This document shows, one piece after another, positions 57,875 to 64,000 of a stretch of 64,000 nt of DNA (within the stretch, counting starts at the first letter, position 1; each line of letters starts with the position of its first letter). This stretch comes from DATBVX01 sp963696675 (GTDB lineage Bacteria > Pseudomonadota > Gammaproteobacteria > Steroidobacterales > Steroidobacteraceae). Under the pieces are notes generated by a model. The model had not been told where the DNA came from, made no database searches, and saw nothing but the letters and a program-made list of their open reading frames with translations. The position numbers were made by a program, and so were the translations under genes. The stretch is taken from NCBI GenBank assembly GCA_963696675.1, contig CAVOLM010000023.1, forward strand, positions 1 to 64,000. The letters run 5' to 3'.

Positions 57875-58491
57875 ATGCGTGTGGTACTCGCGACCGGCAA
57901 TCCCGGGAAACTGCGCGAGCTGCAGGCTTTGCTCGCGGGCAGCGCCGTGCAGCTCGTTGCGCAGTCAGAGCTCGGCATTGGCGTCGCGGAAGAGACCGGG
58001 CTGACATTCGTCGAGAACGCGATCATCAAGGCTCGACATGCGGCATCGCAGTCAGGGCTCGCCGCGATCGCGGATGATTCCGGGCTCGAAGTGGACGCAC
58101 TCGATGGCCGACCCGGCGTGCATTCGGCCCGATATGCCGGGCGCGAGGCCGGTGATGGCGAAAACAATGCGCGACTTCTCTCCGAGCTTGCCCATCGTCA
58201 CTCCTGCAAAGCGCACCGCGCGCTACCGATGCGTGCTGGTCCTGCTGCGATCGGCGAATGATCCGGCACCGCTCGTCTGCGAGGGTGTGTGGGAGGGGCG
58301 CATCACCAGATTCTCCGTCGGGTGAAAACGGCTTCGGCTACGACCCGCTGTTCCTGGTCGATGATCTCGACATGACGGCAGCGCAGTTGTCTCCGGAGCT
58401 CAAGAATCAGCTCAGCCATCGCGGGCAGGCGCTTGCGAAAACTGGTCGCGGCGATCATGCACGGCAATGCGGTGGCGCGGCAGCTAGCTAG
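57875..58491 (+). CDS. rdgB: dITP/XTP pyrophosphatase, frameshifted
   Basis: This house-cleaning enzyme hydrolyses non-canonical purine triphosphates. The N-terminal part includes VVLATGNPGKLRELQALLAG, EETGLTFVENAIIKARHAAS and ADDSGLEVDALDGRPGVHSA. Shifts near 58200, 58315 and 58440 divide the rest: RTARYRCVLVLLRSANDPAP with EGVWEGRI, then GENGFGYDPLFLVDDLDMTA and LKNQLSHRGQALAK, then LVAAIMHGNAVARQL. All family blocks (FGYDP, SHR) are there. The stop is approximate. Followed directly by hemW, as in many gammaproteobacteria. Confidence 0.93.
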
Positions 58492-58501
58492 AATGGCATC
58501 C

Positions 58502-59713
58502 ATGGCGCTGTTGCAGAACCCACCTCTCTCGGTCTACGTGCACCTGCCCTGGTGTGTGCGCAAGTGTCCGTATTGCGATTTCAATTCATACGCGATCGAC
58601 AACGTGCTGCCCGAGAAGCGCTACGTCGCGGCCCTGGACCGCGATCTCGAGTCACCAGGCTGAATGGGTGCGTCGGCCGAGCAGGTGCAAAGCATCTTCT
58701 TCGGGGGCGGAACGCCGAGCCTGTTCTCGCCGGCTGCGATCGGCGAGATCGTGGCTTCGATCCGAACGCGACTCACACTGGAGCTGACCGCCGAGATCAC
58801 GCTCGAAGCGAATCCCGGGACCATCGAGCGCGGTCGCTTTGCGGAATACCGTGCGGCCGGCGTAAACCGAGTCTCATTGGGCGGCCAGAGCTTCAACGAG
58901 CAGCACCTGAAGCTGCTGGGGCGTATTCACTCCTCTCGCGAGACTCGCGATGCCGCGGCAGGAGCTGCACGCCGCGGGGCTCGAGAACTTCAATATCGAT
59001 CTGATGTACGGACTGCCGCAGCAAGCCGTTGGCGCCGCGCTCGATGATGTTCGGGCCGCGCTCGCGCTACAGCCGCAGCACATTTCGCATTACCAGCTCA
59101 CGCTGGAGCCGGGAACGGTCTTCTTTCACCGCCCGCCGCGCATTGCCGAGCGAGGAGGACACCTGGCAGATGCAGCTCGAATGTCAGCAGGCACTGGCGG
59201 CCAGCGGCTTCGTGCAGTACGAGATCTCCGCATACGCGCGTGAGAATCGACGCTGTATTCACAATCTCAACTACTGGCAGTTCGGCGACTACCTGGGAAT
59301 TGGCGCCGGCGCGCATGGAAAGCTCACTGATAGCGACAGCGGGTTGATCGCGCGCACTGCTCGGGTCCGCCAGCCGCGGCAGTACCTCGAATCCATCGAG
59401 GCGGGAGCAACAGCGCTCACGCGCGTGGCGATTCCCGCCGCCGACCTTCCTTTCGAATTCATGCTCAATGCGCTGCGGCTGCCGAGTGGGTTCACGAGCC
59501 AACAGTTCGAATCAAGGACGGGCTGAACCGATGGACTCGATCCGCCAGATCCTGGAGGAGGCGTCGAAGCGTGGCCTGATGGAAGCGACGGACGTCCTCG
59601 GCAGGCTACCGACCGACCGAACTCGGCCTGCGGTTCCTCAACGACCTGCAGGGGATGTTCTTGCCAACGCGTTCAGCTTCGAGTCGGCGCGAGTTCCGTG
59701 CCACAAGTTGTAA
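58502..59713 (+). CDS. hemW: Heme chaperone HemW (coproporphyrinogen III oxidase-like radical SAM), frameshifted
   Basis: This radical-SAM protein binds heme and passes it to oxidases. The start is ATG 58502. LSVYVHLPWCVRKCPYCDFN carries CxxxCxxC with the typical Phe. A compensated pair of indels near 58655-58680 creates an apparent in-frame TGA at 58661-58663 before VQSIFFGGGTPSLFSPAAIG. Then EITLEANPGTIERGRFAEYR, GVNRVSLGGQSFNEQHLKLL, a shift near 58945, LENFNIDLMYGLPQQAVGAA, a shift near 59145, ALAASGFVQYEISAYARENR and LGIGAGAHGK, and after more shifts ELGLRFLNDLQGMFL. At least five indels. The end is approximate. Confidence 0.9.
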
Positions 59714-60091
59714 ATCTTCTGTGATCAGACACTTACTGTTATGCACAGCGCCGGCCGGGCTGTGACGGAGAGCACGTTGCGCGGGCCTTCGCGCATGAGG
59801 GTAGCCGCAAGCTATTCGTCGTAACTCACTGAGCATAGAAGCAAAAACACCTTGATTATTTTTTAGCCAATCCAACGGCGCGTAGGCGCTTTCTGCGCCG
59901 ACTTTGGACGCGGCGCCGGTTCGTCCACAGAGTTGTCCACAAGTTTTGTGGATAATGGAAGAAATTCAAACCGCTGCAGTCGCTAACAGCAGCTAGCTGA
60001 GGTCATCGATCAGCGGGACGCTTCAACTATCGAGCCTGATTGAAGATTCCGCCCCAGCGCAGAGCGGCACAATCGCGCTGCATTCACGCTC
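59714..60091. other. Long intergenic region with DnaA-box-like sites and AT-rich stretch
   Basis: No gene is visible in this roughly 480-base gap before rpmE. It contains TTATGCACA at 59739-59747, TTGTCCACA at 59933-59941 (one mismatch from TTATCCACA) and TGTGGATAA at 59947-59955 (a perfect box on the reverse strand); a weaker TCGTCCACA is at 59921-59929. Between the first box and the cluster, 59836-59870 is A/T-rich in a GC-rich genome (AAAAAC, ATTATTTTTT). This has the parts of a DnaA-regulated or origin-like region, but no dnaA or other origin-flanking gene is adjacent. Confidence 0.4.
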
Positions 60092-60120
60092 TTGTACGCC
60101 CTGCGCACCATCGCTACACT
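60092..60120 (+). promoter_or_regulatory. Candidate sigma-70 promoter of rpmE
   Basis: TTGTAC at 60092-60097 and TACACT at 60115-60120 are separated by 17 bases, the optimal spacing. The -10 matches four of six consensus positions and the -35 starts with TTG. The leader to the rpmE ATG at 60193 is about 65 bases and includes a T7 run at 60131-60137. Confidence 0.45.
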
Positions 60121-60192
60121 GCGCGCCCTCTTTTTTTCAGCAGATCGGGCCGCATAACGAGGCGCTACGGACCCGCGTCGAGGCGAAATCCA

Positions 60193-60402
60193 ATGAAACC
60201 GTCGATTCATCCCGAATACAAAGACATCACCGTGACGTGCAGCTGCGGCAACACCTTCGCCACCCGCTCGACGCTCGGCCACGATCTGCAGATCGAGGTG
60301 TGCTCGAACTGCCATCCTTTCTATACCGGCAAGCAAAAGATCGTCGACACGGGCGGACGGGTCGACAAGTTTCGCAAGAAGTACGGTATGGGCGCCCGCT
60401 GA
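60193..60402 (+). CDS. rpmE: 50S ribosomal protein L31
   Basis: This small 69-residue ribosomal protein reads KPSIHPEYKDITVTCSCGNT, then FATRSTLGHDLQIEVCSNCH and PFYTGKQKIVDTGGRVDKF. The CxC and CxxC pairs make it the zinc-binding (C+) form, which can be replaced by a C- paralogue when zinc is scarce. The start ATG at 60193 is the conserved one; the frame opens earlier at 60040 without conservation. It has its own promoter-like site and a terminator hairpin. Confidence 0.98.
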   Translation: MKPSIHPEYKDITVTCSCGNTFATRSTLGHDLQIEVCSNCHPFYTGKQKIVDTGGRVDKFRKKYGMGAR

Positions 60403-60429
60403 AGCGGCCCAGTTCCGCAGTGAATCTCA

Positions 60430-60452
60430 AAGGGCGCCCTGGTGGCGCCCTT
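60430..60452 (+). terminator. Terminator-like hairpin after rpmE
   Basis: AAGGGCGCC and GGCGCCCTT form a perfect nine-base-pair stem with a five-base loop, 27 bases after the rpmE stop. The following bases (CGCGTTTCC) contain only a short T run, so it may be a weak intrinsic terminator or an RNA stabiliser. Confidence 0.65.
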
Positions 60453-60497
60453 CGCGTTTCCGGCGGGCGGCAAACTTTACAAAGCAACCGGAACTCC

Positions 60498-60526
60498 TTG
60501 TCCGCGCGTCGGATCGTAGCTATAAC
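60498..60526 (+). promoter_or_regulatory. Candidate sigma-70 promoter of the M48 protease gene
   Basis: TTGTCC at 60498-60503 and TATAAC at 60521-60526 are 17 bases apart. The -10 matches five of six consensus positions and the -35 four of six. The predicted start is about 27 bases before the ATG at 60560. Confidence 0.55.
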
Positions 60527-60559
60527 GCGCCATCTTCAAACGACCTCCCTGAGGTCTCC

Positions 60560-62038
60560 ATGACCAGGTCCATCGCGTTAGTCAGCACCGTTCTGGTGGG
60601 CTGCGCCGTGCTTGTCGCAGGCTGCGCACGCAACCCGGTCACGGGTAACACCGATGTCACCATGGTGTCCGAGAAGGGTGAGATCGAGCAGGGCCGCAAG
60701 GCGCACGAGCAGGTCATCAAGTTCTACGGCGTCTACGAGGATCAGGCGCTGCAGGATTACATCAACGAAGTGGGCCAGAAACTGGCGCACGCCAGCCAGC
60801 GGCCCGAACTGGAGTGGCATTTCACGATCGTCGACAGCCAGGAGATCAACGCCTTCGCGCTTCCGGGCGGATACATCTATATCACCCGCGGGATCCTCGC
60901 CTACTTGAACAACGAAGCTGAGCTCGCCGCAGTGCTGGGGCACGAGATCGGGCACGTATGCGCGCGTCACCAGGTGCGCCAGCAGACAAACCAGACGCTG
61001 GCGGGAATCCTGGGTGCCGGCGCGGCGATTTTCACCGGGAGCGCCGCAGTCGCCGATCTCGCCAACATCGGTGGCCAGGCGCTGTTGAGCGGCTACGGCC
61101 GCGACATGGAGCTCGAAGCAGACCATCTGGGGGCGCAGTACATCGGCAAGACGGGCTACGACCCACAGGCGATGATCGGCGTGATCGGCGTGCTCAAGAA
61201 CCAGGAGGTTTACGAACTCGATCGCGCACGCCAGGAAGGACGTGAGCCACGTATCTATCACGGTGTGTTTGCGAGCCATCCTTCGGCGGACCAACGTCTA
61301 CAGCAGGCGGTCGCCGGCTCCAAGGAGAGTGCAGTCACTGCCGCCGCCAACCCGCGCGTCGGCGCCGAGGACTATCTGCACCACATTGAAGGGCTGCCCT
61401 TCGGCACCAGTCGGCAGCAAGGGATCGTGCGCGATAACCGTTTCTATCATGCGGGTCTCGGCATCACGATCGCATTTCCAAAAGACTGGGTGGTCGAGAA
61501 TCAGCAGAACCGCCTGCTGGTGCACAGCCGACCGAACGATGCGCTGATGCAGATGACCGCGGACCGCAGGCCGGAGAAGCTGAGCCCGCGCGAATACCTG
61601 CAGAAGAATCTTGGATCGCGCGCGCTCACCGGCGGCGAAGAACTCAACTTCGGCGGCATGGAAGGCTATACGATGATTGCCAAGTCGGGCTCGCCGCTCG
61701 ACGGCGGCAGGGGGCCAGTGCGCTACGTGGCCGTGTACAAGGACAAGCTGGTCTATATTTTTGCCGCGTCCAGCCGCTCGAGCCAGGACTCGATTCCACA
61801 ACACGATCGTATTTTCCTGTCGACCGTGCAGACACTGCGCGCTCTCAAGCCGAGTGAGTTCCCGCTCACCGAACCGTTTCGAGTTCACGTCGTGAAGGCA
61901 CCGCAAGGTGCGACCATGACGCAACTCGCGCAGGGCTCGCCGCTGCAGAAGGACCCGGTGCAGATGCTGCGCCTGATCAATGATCTGTATCCGAACAAGG
62001 AACCGGCGCCGGGCAAGCCGGTGAAGATCATCGACTGA
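60560..62038 (+). CDS. M48-family zinc metalloprotease lipoprotein
   Basis: This intact 492-residue protein has a lipoprotein signal (STVLVGCAVLVAGCARNPVT; lipobox LVAGC) and ITRGILAYLNNEAELAAVLG, then the catalytic GHEIGHVCARH (HExxH) and the third ligand in GYGRDMELEADHLGAQYIGK. This is the peptidase M48 core as in LoiP/BepA, which monitor the outer membrane. After about residue 260 it has a further domain (ITIAFPKDWVVENQQNRLLV, EGYTMIAKSGSP) resembling the DUF found in long M48 lipoproteins of this class, ending with LRLINDLYPNKEPAPGKP. It probably acts in periplasmic protein quality control. Confidence 0.88.
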   Translation: MTRSIALVSTVLVGCAVLVAGCARNPVTGNTDVTMVSEKGEIEQGRKAHEQVIKFYGVYEDQALQDYINEVGQKLAHASQRPELEWHFTIVDSQEINAFALPGGYIYITRGILAYLNNEAELAAVLGHEIGHVCARHQVRQQTNQTLAGILGAGAAIFTGSAAVADLANIGGQALLSGYGRDMELEADHLGAQYIGKTGYDPQAMIGVIGVLKNQEVYELDRARQEGREPRIYHGVFASHPSADQRLQQAVAGSKESAVTAAANPRVGAEDYLHHIEGLPFGTSRQQGIVRDNRFYHAGLGITIAFPKDWVVENQQNRLLVHSRPNDALMQMTADRRPEKLSPREYLQKNLGSRALTGGEELNFGGMEGYTMIAKSGSPLDGGRGPVRYVAVYKDKLVYIFAASSRSSQDSIPQHDRIFLSTVQTLRALKPSEFPLTEPFRVHVVKAPQGATMTQLAQGSPLQKDPVQMLRLINDLYPNKEPAPGKPVKIID

Positions 62039-62182
62039 GTCACCTCGGCGCCCGCTGAAACATGCGGATTCGCGCCGTGCCGGGAGGGTACGGTGTCGGC
62101 TGCAACGCCTTGATCGGACGCACTGTCCGTGTCAGTCTGCATGCCCCGCGAACACCCCGCCGCCGGCAGAGATTTGAGCGTC

Positions 62183-63480
62183 AATGAGTGGCAAGAAGTT
62201 TGAGCTGACCAACCTCGCCACCGGACAGAAATCCGAACTCGACGCAATTTCCGGCACCATGGGACCGGACGTGCTCAACGTCGCTACGCTGACCCGCGAC
62301 CAGGGCGTGTTCACGTTCGATCCCGGATACATGGTGACCGCGAGCTGCGAGAGCCGCATCACCTATATCGACGGCGAAGAGGGCGTGCTGCTGTACCGCG
62401 GCTACCCGGTGGAGCAGCTCGCCGAAAAGAGCAATTTCCTCGAGGTCGCCTACCTGCTGCTGCTGGGCGATCTGCCGACCCAGAAGCAGCTCAGCGAGTT
62501 CACGCATTCGATCTGCTACCACACGATGATCAACGAAGCGCTGCTGCGCTTCTTCAATGGTTTTCACTACAACGCGCATCCGATGGCGATGGTGTCGGCG
62601 GTGGTGGCGTCCATGTCGGCGTTCTACCACGACTCCATGGACATCAGTAATGCGCGTCACCGTGAGATTTTCGCCCATCGCATCATTGCCAAGCTTCCGA
62701 CCATCGCGGCGGCCGCCTACAAACATTCGCTCGGCCAGCCGTTCGTCTACCCGCGCAACGACCTGGACTACTGCAGCAATCTGCTGAACATGTTCTTCGC
62801 AGTACCCTGCGAGGCATATCACGTCGATCCGGTTGCAGCCCAGGCGCTCGACCTGCTGTTCATACTGCATGCGGATCACGAGCAGAACGCGAGCACGTCG
62901 ACCGTGCGCCTGGCAGGCAGTACCGGCGCCAATCCATACGCGGCGATCTCGGCGGGAATATCCGCGCTGTGGGGACCGGCACACGGTGGCGCGAACGAGG
63001 CCGTGCTCGCGATGCTCGAGCAGATCGGTACCGCCGACAATATTCCGAAGTTCGTGGCCATGGCGAAGGACAAGAACAGCAATTTCCGCCTGATGGGCTT
63101 CGGCCATCGCGTCTACAAGAACTTCGATCCGCGCGCCAAGATCATCCGCGAGATGTGCCACCGGGTGCTGGCGCGCATGGGAAGGCCTGACAATCCACTG
63201 TTCGAGCTCGCACTGAGACTCGAGGAGATCGCGCTGAAGGATGAGTACTTCATCGCGCGCAAGCTCTATCCCGAATGTCGATTTCTACTCCGGGATCATC
63301 TACAGCGCGCTCGGGATACCGCGCTCGATGTTCACGGTGATGTTCGCGATTGCGCGCACCGTGGGCTGGGTCGCGCATTGGCAGGAAATGATTTCGGACC
63401 CGGGCATGCGCATCGGCAGGCCGCGACAGCTCTATACCGGGCCGACGCGCCGCGACTACCGGGACATCGCCAGGCGCTAG
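62183..63480 (+). CDS. gltA: Citrate synthase, one frameshift
   Basis: This is the first enzyme of the TCA cycle, hexameric type II. The start ATG at 62183 gives SGKKFELTNLATGQKSELDA; VFTFDPGYMVTASCESRITY, YIDGEEGVLLYRGYPVEQLA, LLFILHADHEQNASTSTVRL (active-site His) and NFRLMGFGHRVYKNFDPRAK (second His) follow. The third catalytic residue, Asp in YPNVDFYSGIIYSALGIP, lies after an extra C in the CCCG at about 63270. The corrected frame ends RRDYRDIARR at TAG 63478-63480. Without correction the frame stays open to the window end, so no stop is seen. About 432 residues, as expected. Confidence 0.97.
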
Positions 63481-63573
63481 AGGTACCAGGTTCGGTTGCA
63501 TCACTTTGTTGCATAACCCAAATGCTGCACGCGGGTTATGCAACAAAGTTATGCAACCGAACCTGGTACCTCT
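63479..63573. repeat. 41-bp near-perfect inverted repeat between gltA and the next gene
   Basis: Left arm 63479-63519 and right arm 63533-63573 are reverse complements over 41 bases with one mismatch (C at 63502 against the A expected), around a 13-base loop. Each arm contains GGTTGCAT and TTGTTGCATAACCC, so the arms also hold a shorter internal repeat. The left arm starts inside the gltA stop codon and the right arm holds the last eight codons and stop of the reverse gene. There is no long T run. It may be a mobile palindrome or a bidirectional terminator. Confidence 0.85.
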
Positions 63574-64000
63574 TCGATCAGGGCCCGCAGCTCCGCATGG
63601 CTGGCGCGACGCATTGGCCGTCCGTCGACCGGACTGAAGGGGGCCTGGCGAATGCCGTCACGCGGGAAGACCGTTGCATCGATGGTGTGAGCGCCCGCCT
63701 CGAAGCGCACAGCCGGGAAATTCACGCTGCGATCGGTGAACATCTTCACCCTGCGTTCGACCAGCTCGTGCGGGATGCCAACGTCCATGAGCTTGAGCGT
63801 TACCGCTTCGGCGCGGTCCGCGAACAGGTGCAGATCGACGTCCGCGTGTTCGGTGGCGGTTCCGGCGAGAACCGGCCCGACGAGTCGCGGTTCGAACTCC
63901 TGCAGCAGCTGCATGGCGAGCAGCGCTGCGCAGCGCTGGTCGCGCAGAGACTGCGAATGCGTATCGGCGGCGAACAGGCGCTGATACTCGACCAGCGCCG
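63549..64000 (-). CDS. Nucleotidyltransferase-like protein of unknown function, 5' partial
   Basis: The frame is open to the window end, so the N-terminus is missing; the annotated ATG at 63914 is internal. The visible part reads LVEYQRLFAADTHSQSLRDQ, LLAMQLLQEFEPRLVGPVLA, ATEHADVDLHLFADRAEAVT and PRDGIRQAPFSPVDGRPM. The G-x5-H-A-D-V-D-L-H-L-F pattern resembles nucleotidyltransferase-fold proteins (family of small uncharacterised proteins with D-x-D-like pair). The last codons, EEVPGSVA, lie in the inverted repeat. Function unknown. It converges on gltA. Confidence 0.55.
   Translation of the reverse strand, partial: ALVEYQRLFAADTHSQSLRDQRCAALLAMQLLQEFEPRLVGPVLAGTATEHADVDLHLFADRAEAVTLKLMDVGIPHELVERRVKMFTDRSVNFPAVRFEAGAHTIDATVFPRDGIRQAPFSPVDGRPMRRASHAELRALIEEVPGSVA

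Noticed and set aside
62183..64000. Citrate synthase reading continuously to the end of the window as a longer fusion protein
   Set aside because: After about 63270 this frame loses all citrate synthase blocks, which continue in another frame to a proper stop at 63480; the extension runs through a palindrome and an antisense gene.
1..64000. tRNA, rRNA and CRISPR arrays
   Set aside because: Scanned for TTCGAATCC-type T-arms, rRNA blocks and regularly spaced repeats; the few GTTCGAATC-like hits lie in protein genes without cloverleaf context.

Overview
This window is a high-GC chromosomal segment from a gammaproteobacterium. The core gene orders gmk-rpoZ-spoT-ridA-recG, yicC-rph-rdgB-hemW, bioB-bioF-bioC-bioD with divergent comF, and trkH-trkA-uvrD all point to that class. 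The mix of Trk, aa3-type oxidase and pseudopilin/GGDEF genes is reminiscent of the Xanthomonadales/Steroidobacterales side of it; that placement is inference. No tRNA, rRNA, CRISPR array or recognisable transposase was seen.

A feature of the sequence itself dominates the annotation. About fifty single-base frame breaks interrupt otherwise well-conserved genes, including ones a living cell needs (gltA, spoT, gmk, mnmE, recG, rdgB, hemW, the cytochrome oxidase subunits). Joining the frames restores normal family proteins, so I treat these as sequencing or assembly indels and annotate the full gene spans as CDS, noting where each break lies.

Layout. (1) 1-8.5 kb: exopolysaccharide island with flippase, O-antigen-ligase-like polymerase/ligase, sulfotransferase, four GT4 glycosyltransferases, and a methyltransferase remnant at the border. 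(2) 8.9-16.3 kb: the tRNA-modification genes mnmE and mnmG, separated by an HExxH-motif protein, a NatAB-type ABC exporter and a secreted TAP-like hydrolase. (3) 16.2-25.2 kb: oligopeptide-binding lipoprotein, Sel1-like membrane protein, CBS protein, a GspG-like pseudopilin translationally coupled to a GGDEF-EAL protein, and a LytS/LytR-type two-component pair. (4) 25.4-31.5 kb: trkH, trkA, uvrD and an AI-2E family permease. (5) 31.6-34.2 kb: MbnH/MauG-like di-heme protein, TPR protein and a small secreted protein. (6) 34.2-42.5 kb: the heme A and cytochrome c oxidase locus (ctaB, ctaA, Sco-like, SURF1, DUF2909, ctaE, ctaG, small ORF, ctaD, ctaC, DUF2244). (7) 42.6-47.1 kb: bioD-C-F-B with a candidate BirA operator, and comF. 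(8) 47.1-53.8 kb: ubiA, recG, ridA, spoT, rpoZ, gmk. (9) 54-59.7 kb: a vWA-PASTA protein with a GlyGly-CTERM-like tail, yicC, a PP2C phosphatase, rph, rdgB and hemW. (10) 59.7-64 kb: an AT-rich intergenic region with DnaA-box-like sites, rpmE, an M48 metalloprotease lipoprotein, gltA, a 41-bp inverted repeat and a partial nucleotidyltransferase-like gene.

Many neighbours overlap by one to four bases (ATGA, GTGA, TAATG, TGATG), indicating tightly packed operons: hydrolase-natA-natB, mnmG-oppA-like, uvrD-trkA, Sco-like-ctaA-ctaB, bioB-bioF-bioC, recG-ubiA. No complete, plainly new system is visible. The best leads are the near-perfect 41-bp palindrome shared by the 3' ends of two convergent genes, the pseudopilin/c-di-GMP coupling, the origin-like region upstream of rpmE, and the sulfotransferase-bearing polysaccharide island.
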